Source of the DNA: Allomuricauda sp.
GTDB taxonomy: Bacteria > Bacteroidota > Bacteroidia > Flavobacteriales > Flavobacteriaceae
Length of the DNA: 64,000 bases
NCBI RefSeq assembly: GCF_013911645.1
Contig: NZ_JACESV010000006.1
Location: forward strand, 1 to 64,000
Reading direction: 5' to 3'
The first letter of the stretch is position 1. Every line of letters starts with the position of its first letter. Under the pieces are notes generated by a model. It was not told the origin of the DNA and did not search any database. It saw only the letters and a list, made by a program, of their open reading frames with translations. Positions 16,870 to 26,302 of this stretch are shown here, piece after piece. A program made the position numbers and the translations under genes.

Positions 16870-17608
16870 CAAAAATTTCTTTTGGATATAAAACCTTGGT
16901 CAAATATAATCCTTTTGCCGGGACAGAGACGCCTGCCTCTCCCCTATCTTTACTTGCAATAATTTGACGGATCTCTTCAGGGGGCATTTTCCCCATACCC
17001 ACATCCAACAAAGTACCTACCACAGCGCGGACCATATTTCGTAAAAACCGATCGGCGGTTATGGTGAACACCCATTTATCACAATCAATTTTCCAGTGAG
17101 CTTCGCGAACATCGCAATTAAACGTTTTTACATCGGTATTGGATTTGGAAAAACATTCAAAGTCGGTGTATTCCAACAATATTTTAGCTGCCTTATTCAT
17201 GGCTTCTATATCCAACGAATGTTTTACAAAATGGGCATGATCAAAAAGAAATGGATCTTTTTCTTTCACTAACCAATATTCGTAGGTACGTTGCACGGCA
17301 TCAAACCGAGCATGGGCTTCAATAGCAACTTGATGGATTCCTTGCACCGCAATATCATCTGGCAAAAAAGCATTCAACCGATATATTAAGTCATCTGTAT
17401 CGGAGATGGGCTCAAAGTCAAAATGGCCAAACATCTGCCTTGCATGTACACCGGCATCGGTTCTACCGGCTCCCACCACTTCCACCTTTTTACGTAAAAG
17501 TGTGGACAGTGCCTTTTCCAAAACCTCCTGCACGGTTATGGCGTTCGGTTGATTCTGCCATCCGTGGTATGCCTTACCGAAATAAGAAAATTGGATAAAA
17601 TATCTCAA
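16853..17608 (-). CDS. truA: tRNA pseudouridine synthase A
   Basis: 251 residues. It converts U38-40 of the tRNA anticodon arm to pseudouridine. The catalytic aspartate lies in GRTDAGVHARQ; YFGKAYHGWQNQ at the start and NFMVRAVVG-type FLRNMVRAVVGTLL near the end are family hallmarks. The start codon is TTG at 17608 (MRYFIQFSYFG); no better ATG precedes the conserved N-terminus. It is coupled to the ABC transporter by an overlap. Confidence 0.95.
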   Translation of the reverse strand: MRYFIQFSYFGKAYHGWQNQPNAITVQEVLEKALSTLLRKKVEVVGAGRTDAGVHARQMFGHFDFEPISDTDDLIYRLNAFLPDDIAVQGIHQVAIEAHARFDAVQRTYEYWLVKEKDPFLFDHAHFVKHSLDIEAMNKAAKILLEYTDFECFSKSNTDVKTFNCDVREAHWKIDCDKWVFTITADRFLRNMVRAVVGTLLDVGMGKMPPEEIRQIIASKDRGEAGVSVPAKGLYLTKVLYPKEIFDEQKG

Positions 17609-17696
17609 TGTGATCCCTTACTTTTAAGCCCATAAAGATAATTCAATCCTTTCCAACACAAATTCAACCTTAAGGTTTTAGCATATTTTTAGCGAA

Positions 17697-18191
17697 ATGA
17701 CAAAAATTTTATTGCTTTCCGACACCCATGGCCACATGGACAACACCATTTTAAAGTATGCCGCACAGGCCGATGAAATTTGGCATGCTGGCGATATTGG
17801 AAGCATATCCGTAACCGACCAACTAGAAGCTCTTAAACCTGTTCGAGGGGTACATGGGAACATTGATGACCATGTGATCCAAAAAGAATTTCCAGAAAAC
17901 AACCGGTTTATGTGCGAGGGTGTGGATGTATGGATCACCCACATTGGGGGTTATCCCAACAGGTACGATGTTCGGGTACGGGAAGAAATTAGAAATAATC
18001 CACCTAAACTTTTTATTTGTGGCCACTCCCATATTTTAAAAGTGATGAACGATAAAAAATTGGGGGTTTTGCACATGAACCCAGGAGCTTGCGGCAAATA
18101 TGGTTTTCATCAAATGCGTACCATGCTTCGTTTTGTGATCAATGAGGATAAGATTAGCGACCTTGAGGTAATTGAACTGGGCAAACGATAG
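17697..18191 (+). CDS. YfcE/MJ0936-type metallophosphoesterase
   Basis: 164 residues, a minimal calcineurin-like phosphoesterase. All metal-binding motifs are present: LLSDTHGH, HAGDIG, GNIDDH, THIGG, CGHSHI and a C-terminal MNPGACG. The family hydrolyses phosphodiesters; the physiological substrate is unknown. It is a single plus-strand gene between truA (divergent, 88 bases) and a DUF4293 gene (convergent), and is followed by a strong terminator. Confidence 0.93.
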   Translation: MTKILLLSDTHGHMDNTILKYAAQADEIWHAGDIGSISVTDQLEALKPVRGVHGNIDDHVIQKEFPENNRFMCEGVDVWITHIGGYPNRYDVRVREEIRNNPPKLFICGHSHILKVMNDKKLGVLHMNPGACGKYGFHQMRTMLRFVINEDKISDLEVIELGKR

Positions 18192-18201
18192 CACAAAACA
18201 T

Positions 18202-18230
18202 AAAAACCCCGGCCTAAGCCAGGGTTTTTT
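18202..18230. terminator. Bidirectional terminator between convergent genes
   Basis: Hairpin aaaaaccccggc-ctaa-gccagggttttt with T runs on both strands. It serves the phosphoesterase and the DUF4293 gene. Confidence 0.85.
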
Positions 18231-18257
18231 CGCACTAATACTACTAAGATGTTAGGT

Positions 18258-18668
18258 TCAACGTAAGCGATCAACAGATTTTACAAGATCTTCATCCTTT
18301 TTGATAGCCCTGTTGGCCAGGACAAGAAAAACGATAGAAAATACAGGAATCAGCATCCCAATACCCTTCTCAGAAACCACAGTTTCTCCGGATAGGCTTA
18401 GTGATCGATAAACGAAAAATCCTAGTAAAAAAAGGTTCAATATCATATTCAATCTGTTTACCACAAATTGATTTTGTCTTTTCTTGTACATTACAATCGA
18501 AACTACGGCCAAGACGGTTACCACATAAAAAACCAAGCTTACAATAACTTGATCTTGGGCAAATACTTCTCTTCCGCCTACTTCCACCCATAAATTCAGA
18601 AAAAACGGAAGTATGCCCGATATAAGGCCTACTATCAGTAAAAATAACGTTTGTATCCGCTGAATCAT
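18258..18668 (-). CDS. DUF4293 integral membrane protein
   Basis: 136 residues with four membrane segments: about 6-28, 43-60, 72-90 and 102-118. The start MIQRIQTLFLL and the short lumenal segment after helix 1 match the DUF4293 pattern common in Bacteroidetes. The tail is charged (RAIKKDEDLVKSVDRLR). Function unknown. It is divergent from rho with a 191-base intergenic region. Confidence 0.82.
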   Translation of the reverse strand: MIQRIQTLFLLIVGLISGILPFFLNLWVEVGGREVFAQDQVIVSLVFYVVTVLAVVSIVMYKKRQNQFVVNRLNMILNLFLLGFFVYRSLSLSGETVVSEKGIGMLIPVFSIVFLVLANRAIKKDEDLVKSVDRLR

Positions 18669-18859
18669 TGTGCAAATTGATTTCGAATGCCAAAAATAGG
18701 CGTCTTTTTGATAAATAAGGCCTTATTCTTGAAAAATTATTTGTAATATTGTCTCGTTATTATAAAGCACCTACCTCGGAATTCTTACTCCAGTAGTATC
18801 CAAAGATAACTTTACTTCAAATTTTAGAATAACACAAGTTTAACTTATTCCATTACTTA

Positions 18860-20485
18860 ATGTTCGAGATTTCAGATCTAAAAGCTAAAAAGCTTCCTGA
18901 GTTGCAAGAAATTGCAAAGGGTCTTAATGTTCCCAAATTCAAATCATTGAAAAAATTGGACCTAGTATATCAAATACTTGACGTTCAAGCATCCAACCCT
19001 AAAGCCGTTGCAGAAACTGTTACAGCAAGCGCAGACGAAAAGCCAGCGCCAAAACCTAAAAAACCCAGAGCTCCTCGCCCTAAAGCTTCGGAGACGAAAA
19101 GCACAGAAGGTGACGCTCCAAAAAAAGCACCTCAAAAAAGAGAGCCCAGGAGCAAAAAAGAGGACTCCAAACCTCAAGGAAAACCTCAGAAAAAGGACAA
19201 CAAGCCACAGGACAACAAGTCTCAAGACAATAAGTCCCACAGTAGCAGTAACTCCCAAAAGAACCAAAACAACAGGAGAAACAACCAACACAACAAACCA
19301 CACCACGATAAAAAGAACAGCAATTTTGATAAGGATTTAAAGAACAGGTACAAAGAGCCTGAATTTGAGTTTGATAGCATTATTGAAAGCGAAGGTGTGC
19401 TGGACATTATGCAGGATGGTTACGGATTCCTACGGTCTTCCGATTACAATTACCTGTCTTCTCCCGACGATATTTATGTTTCACAATCACAGATAAGATT
19501 GTTCGGACTTAAGTCCGGGGATACAATTTTAGGAAACATTAGACCTCCAAAAGAGGGAGAAAAATATTTTCCGCTGATCAAAGTGAACAAAATCAACGGA
19601 TTGGACCCACAAGTGGTTCGAGACAGGGTAGCTTTTGAGCACCTTACCCCATTGTTCCCTAAGGAAAAGTTCAAATTGGCGGAAAAACAAAGCACTATTT
19701 CCACAAGAATTATGGACCTGTTCTCCCCTATCGGGAAAGGACAAAGGGGAATGATCGTTTCCCAGCCCAAAACGGGTAAAACCATGTTACTTAAGGATAT
19801 TGCCAACGCCATTGCAGCTAACCACCCCGAGGTATATCAAATCATTCTATTGATCGATGAGCGCCCCGAGGAGGTTACCGACATGCAACGCAACGTACGT
19901 GGTGAAGTAGTTGCCTCTACCTTTGACAAGGAAGCCACCGAGCACGTAAGAGTAGCCAACATTGTATTGGAAAAAGCAAAACGATTGGTGGAATGTGGTC
20001 ATGACGTAGTGATCCTTTTGGACTCCATTACGCGTTTGGCCCGAGCCTATAACACCGTACAACCAGCATCTGGTAAAGTATTGAGTGGTGGTGTGGACGC
20101 AAACGCACTACATAAACCAAAACGTTTCTTTGGTGCGGCCCGTAACATTGAAAATGGTGGATCATTATCCATTATTGCAACGGCCTTGACCGAAACCGGT
20201 TCCAAAATGGACGAAGTTATCTTTGAGGAATTCAAGGGTACAGGTAACATGGAGCTTCAGTTGGACAGAAGAATCTCCAACAGAAGAATCTTCCCTGCCA
20301 TCGACCTTATTTCTTCCTCAACACGAAGAGATGATCTGTTGTTGGATGAAAACACCATTCAACGTATGTGGATCATGCGCAAATATCTTGCAGACATGAA
20401 CCCTATTGAAGCAATGGAGTTTATGGAGCAACGTATAAAACAAACCAAGAACAACGAGGAGTTTTTACTCACCATGAACGAGTAA
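18860..20485 (+). CDS. rho: Transcription termination factor Rho
   Basis: 541 residues, about 120 longer than E. coli Rho. Order: Rho_N helical domain (1-45), a basic Lys/Pro/Asn/Gln/Ser low-complexity insert (about 50-170), the cold-shock-like RNA-binding domain ([14 protein letters not shown]), then the RecA-type ATPase. The ATPase has Walker A PKTGKT (303-308), [13 protein letters not shown], Walker [17 protein letters not shown] and the Q/R loops near [21 protein letters not shown] long insert of this kind is usual in Bacteroidetes Rho. Single gene with its own terminator. Confidence 0.97.
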   Translation: MFEISDLKAKKLPELQEIAKGLNVPKFKSLKKLDLVYQILDVQASNPKAVAETVTASADEKPAPKPKKPRAPRPKASETKSTEGDAPKKAPQKREPRSKKEDSKPQGKPQKKDNKPQDNKSQDNKSHSSSNSQKNQNNRRNNQHNKPHHDKKNSNFDKDLKNRYKEPEFEFDSIIESEGVLDIMQDGYGFLRSSDYNYLSSPDDIYVSQSQIRLFGLKSGDTILGNIRPPKEGEKYFPLIKVNKINGLDPQVVRDRVAFEHLTPLFPKEKFKLAEKQSTISTRIMDLFSPIGKGQRGMIVSQPKTGKTMLLKDIANAIAANHPEVYQIILLIDERPEEVTDMQRNVRGEVVASTFDKEATEHVRVANIVLEKAKRLVECGHDVVILLDSITRLARAYNTVQPASGKVLSGGVDANALHKPKRFFGAARNIENGGSLSIIATALTETGSKMDEVIFEEFKGTGNMELQLDRRISNRRIFPAIDLISSSTRRDDLLLDENTIQRMWIMRKYLADMNPIEAMEFMEQRIKQTKNNEEFLLTMNE

Positions 20486-20518
20486 AACCCCACAACACTC
20501 CATATCATAATGTTTACA

Positions 20519-20550
20519 GGCCCTTCAAGTTTTTTGAAGGGCTTTTTGTT
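20519..20550 (+). terminator. rho terminator
   Basis: Hairpin GCCCTTCAA/TTGAAGGGC followed by TTTTTGTT, 34 bases after the rho stop. Confidence 0.85.
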
Positions 20551-20619
20551 GAGCCAATTTATAGAAAAGGCATATCTTTAGTCCGGTTTCCTCAAAAACT
20601 GAACATTAAATACTTAACT

Positions 20620-21261
20620 ATGAAAAACAACCAAAAGGCCGTAATTGCATTTTTTGGGGCCATATTACTTTTACTTGGAGCTTGCCAACAAGGGCCCAAG
20701 AAAGATGAACCAACCGAACCAGAAGAAGTTTTACCGCCCGAAGGCATTATTTCTTTAGAGGAATCCAAATCACTCTACGATAATTACACCAAGAACAGGG
20801 TAGGTGTAATCGAAGAATATGAAATGGAGCGATATCCTGACAGAAAGCATATTCCCGCTCGCTTTACATCCTTTAGCTATGCAGACATAAAAGACTATAT
20901 GGCCTACGTAGAACAAGAGGCCAAAGAAGCTGGCGTTGAAGTTGCATCGCTACGTCTATATTTTGCCAATTATCCGGATAAAGAAAGGTTTCCCGACGGA
21001 AAAAAAGTTGTACATCCAAGGCAGAATTCTATTTTTTTAGTCCCCACCACAATTATTGATGGCAAAGAACTCGGATTCTATATTGGTGCAGACGGAAAGG
21101 CAAAACCAATAAAAGGTGTTGTGGGCAACTCGGAAACAGGTGAAAAAGATGGAACAAACACATCCCAAGCGGGTTTTGCCCCATCACTCTTTCAGGATGA
21201 CATTAAGAGTTTGAACCTCAACCACGGAGGTTCAGGACCACCCCCTTACACCGACTTCTAA
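20620..21261 (+). CDS. Uncharacterised lipoprotein
   Basis: 213 residues. Signal peptide with lipobox LGAC, then an acidic Pro/Glu linker (KKDEPTEPEEVLPPEG). The folded part (about 45-170) contains SFSYADIKDYMAYVEQEAKE and SLRLYFANYPDKE, and the tail is Gly/Pro-rich (NHGGSGPPPYTDF). No known domain is recognised. It is 5 bases upstream of a 7-TM protein gene and very likely co-transcribed with it. Confidence 0.78.
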   Translation: MKNNQKAVIAFFGAILLLLGACQQGPKKDEPTEPEEVLPPEGIISLEESKSLYDNYTKNRVGVIEEYEMERYPDRKHIPARFTSFSYADIKDYMAYVEQEAKEAGVEVASLRLYFANYPDKERFPDGKKVVHPRQNSIFLVPTTIIDGKELGFYIGADGKAKPIKGVVGNSETGEKDGTNTSQAGFAPSLFQDDIKSLNLNHGGSGPPPYTDF

Positions 21262-21266
21262 AAAGT

Positions 21267-21956
21267 ATGTTTGAAGAGCTCTTTAAATATCTGACTGAGC
21301 ATTTTTATGTACCACTATATCTGATAACTTGGGTAATATCGATATTTCGGTATCGTAGGTATTTCGACACACCGCTTAAATATCTCCCAATGATAATCAT
21401 TTATACTTTTTTCACAGAGCTCTTGGGCGTACTGATTAAATACAACAACAATTTTCAGTTTTTCTCTGATGGCAGATATGCTTGGCACAATGTTATAATT
21501 TATAATGTTTACCAAATTGTGTTTTTTATTTTCTTCTTTGAGGTATACCGAAAAGTGGCCCAGAATGGAACGATCAAAAAACAGATTCGTTATTTAAGTA
21601 TTCTTTGCATACTATCTTATATTGCCAATGCAATAATCTACAATCCCTTGCACAATCAAATGACCTATGGCCATATCATAGGCTCTCTCATGATGGTCTA
21701 TGTCATTATTCAATATTTCAAGGAAAAAATACAAGAAGAAAAGACGCAACCATTAAAATTCAATCTAATGTTTTGGATTAGTTCGGGTTTGATGGTTTTT
21801 TACACATTGTTTCCCATAATTTCTGTAATCTATCTGTTAGATCTTAATATAGGCATCCAAATTTATTTTAGACCATTATTGTTAACATCCATAGCCTTAA
21901 TGTATGGACTTATCATTTTGGGCCTGCTCATAGGAAAAAGAAAAGCATTCAGGTAA
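21267..21956 (+). CDS. Uncharacterised seven-helix membrane protein, copy 1
   Basis: 229 residues, about seven hydrophobic helices (near 13-28, 38-56, 76-94, 107-123, 134-150, 170-191, 202-222) and a short basic tail ending GKRKAFR. Shared with the next gene: YFDTPLKYLP, YTFFTELLG, NVIIYNVY and the -KRKAFR end. No catalytic motif is visible. It follows the lipoprotein gene by 5 bases, which suggests a lipoprotein/membrane partner pair. Confidence 0.78.
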   Translation: MFEELFKYLTEHFYVPLYLITWVISIFRYRRYFDTPLKYLPMIIIYTFFTELLGVLIKYNNNFQFFSDGRYAWHNVIIYNVYQIVFFIFFFEVYRKVAQNGTIKKQIRYLSILCILSYIANAIIYNPLHNQMTYGHIIGSLMMVYVIIQYFKEKIQEEKTQPLKFNLMFWISSGLMVFYTLFPIISVIYLLDLNIGIQIYFRPLLLTSIALMYGLIILGLLIGKRKAFR

Positions 21957-22005
21957 AAAAAGCCTTCCAAGTAAAAATTTAAGCCTCCAACCTCGAAGGC
22001 TTTTA
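21957..22005 (+). terminator. Probable terminator between the 7-TM paralogs
   Basis: Arms AAAAGCCTTC and GAAGGCTTTT separated by about 26 bases, then a T-rich stretch. The long loop makes it less certain. Confidence 0.55.
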
Positions 22006-22058
22006 TTTCTTATCTTGATTTACCTTTAAAAGCTTTGAGAACCAGACAGCAACCAATA

Positions 22059-22745
22059 ATGGAAGGATTTTACAACTTTATTACCGAACAATACATTCTT
22101 CCATTCTATCTTATCGTCTGGATTGTGTCCATGGCCTGTTACCCATCGTATTTTGACACCCCACTAAAGTACTATCCCATTTACTTAATGTACACCTTTC
22201 TCACCGAACTATTGGGATACTTCATCAAACATTTTGACGAATTCCAAATAGTGGATGTTGAAAAGTATAGTTGGTACAACGTCATTATATTCAACATCTA
22301 TTCCGTGATTTCATTTTTGTTTTTCTACTATATCTACTGGAAAATGGTTCAAAACAAAAAACATAAAAAGTGGATACAAATTGGGGTCTTGGCAAGTATT
22401 TCCGGTTATGTGATAAGTCTATTTTTTCAAAATCCTTTGTACAGCAACCTTTACTATGCCGATATGATCGCTTCCTTTATTTTACTTTTTAGTATATGGC
22501 TTTATTTTAAAGAAAAAAAGAGCGAACCTACACCCTACCCCAAGAAATACAACCTCATGTATTGGATGAGTTTGGGATTGATAATCTTTCATTCCGTTTT
22601 TCCATTTTTGTTTTGGGTTGGATATGAAGCTCCAAAAATTTGGGTAGATTATCACTTTCGGAGCATATTAAGAATATTGATCCTGATCATGTACGGCACT
22701 TTTTTGGTGGGCGTACTTATTCATAAAAGAAAGGCTTTCAGGTAA
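22059..22745 (+). CDS. Uncharacterised seven-helix membrane protein, copy 2
   Basis: 228 residues from ATG 22059 (MEGFYNFITEQYILPFYL), chosen because it aligns with the start of the neighbouring paralog; a TTG 24 bases earlier is possible. Same topology and landmarks: SYFDTPLKYYP, YTFLTELLGYFIK, NVIIFNIY and the end HKRKAFR. Sequence identity to copy 1 is moderate, so the duplication is old. Function unknown. Confidence 0.78.
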   Translation: MEGFYNFITEQYILPFYLIVWIVSMACYPSYFDTPLKYYPIYLMYTFLTELLGYFIKHFDEFQIVDVEKYSWYNVIIFNIYSVISFLFFYYIYWKMVQNKKHKKWIQIGVLASISGYVISLFFQNPLYSNLYYADMIASFILLFSIWLYFKEKKSEPTPYPKKYNLMYWMSLGLIIFHSVFPFLFWVGYEAPKIWVDYHFRSILRILILIMYGTFLVGVLIHKRKAFR

Positions 22746-22761
22746 GATTGTTAAAAATAAA

Positions 22762-22784
22762 AACGCCCCCAATTTGGAGGCGTT
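22762..22784 (-). terminator. rpsT terminator
   Basis: Hairpin AACGCC/GGCGTT with a T-rich run (TTTTTATTTTT) on the minus strand after the rpsT stop. Confidence 0.7.
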
Positions 22785-22808
22785 CAGAATATTGTGGTCA
22801 AACTAAAA

Positions 22809-23060
22809 TTACATTGCTGCAACTTGAGTCATCAATTTACTCTTAAGGTTTGCGGCCTTGTTATTATGAATGATATTTTTCTTGGCCAATTTATCAATCA
22901 TACCAACTACGGTAGGCAACAAAGCCTCAGCAGCTTTTTTATCTTCCTCGCTACGTAATTTTTTGATGGCGTTACGCACAGTTTTGTGCTGGTACCTGTT
23001 ACGCAAACGTACTGCTTCGTTTCTTCTGATTCTCTTTAATGCTGACTTATGGTTTGCCAT
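22809..23060 (-). CDS. rpsT: 30S ribosomal protein S20
   Basis: 83 residues, basic and helical. Starts [21 protein letters not shown], the standard S20 N-terminus, and ends with the ANLKSKL helix. It binds 16S rRNA early in 30S assembly. It lies 35 bases downstream of two tRNA-Glu genes on the same strand and is probably transcribed with them. Confidence 0.97.
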   Translation of the reverse strand: MANHKSALKRIRRNEAVRLRNRYQHKTVRNAIKKLRSEEDKKAAEALLPTVVGMIDKLAKKNIIHNNKAANLKSKLMTQVAAM

Positions 23061-23095
23061 TGCTTAAATTTAATTCTTTCTAAATCCTTTTGTTG

Positions 23096-23167
23096 TAGCC
23101 CGTAGGGGAATCGAACCCCTGTTACCAGGATGAAAACCTGGCGTCCTAACCCCTAGACGAACGGGCC
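23096..23167 (-). tRNA. tRNA-Glu (UUC), copy 1
   Basis: 72 bases, minus strand. Acceptor GGCCCGT/ACGGGCT, anticodon loop TTTTCAT with anticodon TTC, T-arm AGGGG-TTCGATT-CCCCT. CCA is not encoded. Identical to the copy at 23242-23313. Confidence 0.97.
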
Positions 23168-23241
23168 ATTATTTCAATTTCAAAATTTTAAGCTACAAAG
23201 TTAAAAAAATAAGCAGCTTTTTAGCCTAAAACTTTTCTTCG

Positions 23242-23313
23242 TAGCCCGTAGGGGAATCGAACCCCTGTTACCAGGATGAAAACCTGGCGTCCTAACCCCT
23301 AGACGAACGGGCC
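23242..23313 (-). tRNA. tRNA-Glu (UUC), copy 2
   Basis: Identical in all 72 bases to the tRNA at 23096-23167. It lies 74 bases upstream of that copy in the direction of transcription and directly downstream of a good promoter. Confidence 0.97.
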
Positions 23314-23336
23314 GTTTGGTTGCATAATTGCGGATG

Positions 23337-23366
23337 CAAAAATACAACTATTTTTAAGTCTTGCAA
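23337..23366 (-). promoter_or_regulatory. Promoter of the tRNA-Glu/rpsT unit
   Basis: On the minus strand TTG (23366-23364), a 19-base spacer, then TATTTTTG (23344-23337). This fits the Bacteroidetes consensus TTG-N17-23-TAnnTTTG. The tRNA begins 23 bases further on. Confidence 0.7.
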
Positions 23367-23393
23367 CAGTAATTATTATTTTTTGCAACCTAC

Positions 23394-24869
23394 CTAATAG
23401 GCCTTTGCAAACAACACCCGCTGAACAGATGGTTTTCCTGTTACAATACACTTTCCTTCCTCCTTTTCTGCATGCAGTGGAATACAGCGAATAGTGGCTT
23501 TGGTCTCTTCTTTTATTCTATCCTCTGTCTCCGTTGTTCCATCCCAATGAGCCGAAACAAAGCCACCCTTATCCTCAATAATTTTTTTGAACTCATCATA
23601 GGAATCCACCTTGGTGATATGGTTTTTTCTATAATCCAACGCCTTGTTAAAGATGTTCTCTTGGATTTCATCCATCAGGGAAACCACCTTGTCCACAACT
23701 TCATCGGCCTTTACAATTTCCTTGGACAGGGTATCCCTGCGAGCCACTTCAAAAGTTCCATTGGCCAAATCGCGCTGACCTACTGCCAAACGCACAGGAA
23801 CACCTTTTAATTCATATTCATTGAACTTAAATCCGGGCTTGTGCGTATCTCGGATATCATATTTAACTGTTATGCCCCTATCACGCAATTCTTTTACCAA
23901 TGGCTCCACTTTCTCCGAAATAGCGTCCAATTGATCCAATCCTTTATATATAGGGACAATTACAACTTGAATTGGCGCCAACTGTGGCGGCAATACTAGA
24001 CCATTGTCATCGCTGTGGGTCATTACCAAAGCTCCCATCAATCTTGTGGAAACACCCCACGACGTGGCCCAAACATACTCTTGCCCACCTTCTTTGTTGG
24101 CAAACTTTACATCAAACGCTTTTGCAAAATTCTGACCCAAAAAGTGAGAGGTACCGGCTTGCAGGGCCTTTCCGTCCTGCATCAATGCTTCTATACAATA
24201 AGTTTCTTCCGCGCCTGCAAAACGCTCGCTCTCTGTTTTGGTCCCCTTTATCACAGGAACGCCCATATATTTTTCAGCGAATTCCGCATATATGTCCATC
24301 ATAAGCTCCGCTTCTTCCAAGGCTTCTTCACGAGTGGCATGTGCGGTATGCCCTTCTTGCCATAAAAACTCAGCAGTCCTCAGAAAAAGACGCGTTCGCA
24401 TTTCCCAACGTACCACATTGGCCCATTGGTTGATCTTTAAGGGAAGGTCTCGGTAAGATTGAATCCACCTTCTGTATGTATCCCAAATAATGGTTTCGGA
24501 CGTGGGGCGAACAATCAGCTCTTCTTCCAATTTTGCATCTTCGTCCACCACAATGCCACTTCCATCCTCGGCATTCTTCAATCGGTAATGGGTAACAACA
24601 GCACATTCCTTGGCAAAACCCTCTACATGACTGGCCTCCTTACTCAAGTACGATTTTGGTATGAACAACGGAAAATAGGCATTCTCATGACCTGTCTCCT
24701 TGAACATCTTGTCCAACTGCCCCTGCATTTTTTCCCATATGGCATATCCGTAGGGTTTTATCACCATACATCCTCTAACTCCCGAGTTTTCAGCCAAATC
24801 TGACTTTACGACCAGTTCATTATACCATTTGGAATAATCTTCCGCTCTACTCGTTAACTTTTTACCCAT
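23394..24869 (-). CDS. proS: Prolyl-tRNA synthetase (archaeal/eukaryotic-like type)
   Basis: 491 residues. Charges tRNA-Pro. It lacks the large bacterial editing insertion and instead has the shorter archaeal/eukaryotic layout: catalytic core, anticodon-binding domain (about 290-390) and a C-terminal zinc-like domain. Visible: [15 protein letters not shown] (motif 1 region), [20 protein letters not shown] (motif 2) and a [13 protein letters not shown] segment near motif 3. The C-terminus ends in KAY, typical for this type. Single gene. Confidence 0.95.
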   Translation of the reverse strand: MGKKLTSRAEDYSKWYNELVVKSDLAENSGVRGCMVIKPYGYAIWEKMQGQLDKMFKETGHENAYFPLFIPKSYLSKEASHVEGFAKECAVVTHYRLKNAEDGSGIVVDEDAKLEEELIVRPTSETIIWDTYRRWIQSYRDLPLKINQWANVVRWEMRTRLFLRTAEFLWQEGHTAHATREEALEEAELMMDIYAEFAEKYMGVPVIKGTKTESERFAGAEETYCIEALMQDGKALQAGTSHFLGQNFAKAFDVKFANKEGGQEYVWATSWGVSTRLMGALVMTHSDDNGLVLPPQLAPIQVVIVPIYKGLDQLDAISEKVEPLVKELRDRGITVKYDIRDTHKPGFKFNEYELKGVPVRLAVGQRDLANGTFEVARRDTLSKEIVKADEVVDKVVSLMDEIQENIFNKALDYRKNHITKVDSYDEFKKIIEDKGGFVSAHWDGTTETEDRIKEETKATIRCIPLHAEKEEGKCIVTGKPSVQRVLFAKAY

Positions 24870-24964
24870 CTATTGTAGTTTGGCACAAAACTTGCGACTT
24901 TATTAATAAAAATGATTGGGTAAAACTAATTATTTTTAGTATGTTCAACAATAAAAATTGCGCC

Positions 24965-26266
24965 ATGTTAAAGACTTTACTCCATAAAAAATTACGAATC
25001 CCGTCCATTTTGATGGTCAGTGCCATCTTTATGGCATCTTGTGGTTCTTATCAGCAAGCTTCTTATTACGATGATGGCATCTATTCCACCAACAACCGTG
25101 TTGTCGGGGTTGAAAAGAAAAATGCCGAAGCAGTAAGAATTGAAGAACAGGAGAACAACATTTACGGCGATTATTTTGGCGACAAAGCAAACGAATACGG
25201 TGAAATTTTGGATAGCGAAGTTTTTACCGATATAGACAGTTATTCGAGTCAGGCCCAAAACGACACCATTCCTTACGGAGAACAAACCGATTACATTGCC
25301 TATAATAACAACTATAACGGAAACCCTGGTTGGGGCGACAATCCTACAAGCATTTCCATCAACGTTTACGACAACAGTTGGGGCTGGGGCGGCTATTATG
25401 GTTGGAACGACCCATGGCTATGGAACGGATGGGGATGGAATGCCGGCTGGGGCTGGGGAGGCCTTGGCTGGGGATGGAACAACCCATGGAGATATAACCG
25501 TTGGGGCTGGGCCGGGTATTACGGCTGGGGATACCCCTACAACGGATGGGGCTGGGCTGGTGCTGGCTTCGGATGGGGTGGATACTATGGCTGGGGCGGC
25601 TATTACGGTGGTTATTGGAACCGCCCATACTATAACAGAGGATACTATGGCAGAAACTACGCCTACATGTCAGGACGGAGAGGCTATGCTTCCCGTATTC
25701 CAGGAACTACACTAACATCTAGATCAAGCGGATATTCCTCTAGGTTCAGAAACAACAGTGGACGTTCCAATGGAACAGTTTCCAGAAACAACGGCTTGGC
25801 CAACAGAAGAAGTTCCAATGGCTACAGTAACAGGTCCAACGTTAGAAGGTCGGTAAGCGCAGACGCCGTTGCCAGAAATAGAAACTACAGAACAAGTAGA
25901 AGCACAAGAACTTCCCCAAGTTACAATAGAAGTTCAACAAGCTCACGTCGTTCCTATGGGACAACTCCTTCAAGAAGCAGCCGAAGCTACAATAGAAGCA
26001 GTTCTCCCTCATCCAGAAGCTATAATTCTGGACGAACCACTAGGAGCTATCAATCCAGAAGTGCTACGCCAAGTAGAAATTACAGTCGTTCTTCCAGTGG
26101 GTCAAGCTCCAGAAGTTACCGTAGCAGTAGCTCTTCAAGAAGCAGCAGGTCCAGTGGCACCTACCGAAGCTCGGGAAGTAGTTCTAGAAGCTCAGGCGTA
26201 AGTAGATCTTCTGGAGGTGCATCACGTTCTTCCGGAGGTAGAGGTGGTAGAGGCGGCAGACCATAA
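24965..26266 (+). CDS. Low-complexity lipoprotein, Gly/Trp/Tyr-rich then Ser/Arg-rich
   Basis: 433 residues from ATG 24965 (MLKTLLHKKLRIPS); an ATG at 24941 would add 8 residues. Signal peptide with lipobox MASC. An ordinary acidic domain of about 90 residues is followed by a stretch dominated by GWGW, GYYGW and NPW repeats, then about 200 residues rich in Ser and Arg (RSSGYSSRFR, SRSYNRSSS) ending GGRGGRGGRP. No enzymatic domain is visible. Possibly a surface or matrix protein; some databases name such proteins after vitellogenin only because of composition. 36 bases upstream of a FadL-type gene. Confidence 0.78.
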   Translation: MLKTLLHKKLRIPSILMVSAIFMASCGSYQQASYYDDGIYSTNNRVVGVEKKNAEAVRIEEQENNIYGDYFGDKANEYGEILDSEVFTDIDSYSSQAQNDTIPYGEQTDYIAYNNNYNGNPGWGDNPTSISINVYDNSWGWGGYYGWNDPWLWNGWGWNAGWGWGGLGWGWNNPWRYNRWGWAGYYGWGYPYNGWGWAGAGFGWGGYYGWGGYYGGYWNRPYYNRGYYGRNYAYMSGRRGYASRIPGTTLTSRSSGYSSRFRNNSGRSNGTVSRNNGLANRRSSNGYSNRSNVRRSVSADAVARNRNYRTSRSTRTSPSYNRSSTSSRRSYGTTPSRSSRSYNRSSSPSSRSYNSGRTTRSYQSRSATPSRNYSRSSSGSSSRSYRSSSSSRSSRSSGTYRSSGSSSRSSGVSRSSGGASRSSGGRGGRGGRP

Positions 26267-26302
26267 TCCACAAACTATTTTGATTAATCTAAATCATAAG
26301 AA

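Noticed and set aside
25296-25715. 139-codon ORF in another frame of the low-complexity lipoprotein
   Set aside because: Gly/Thr-rich alternate-frame reading of the GW-repeat DNA; no start context or signal peptide.
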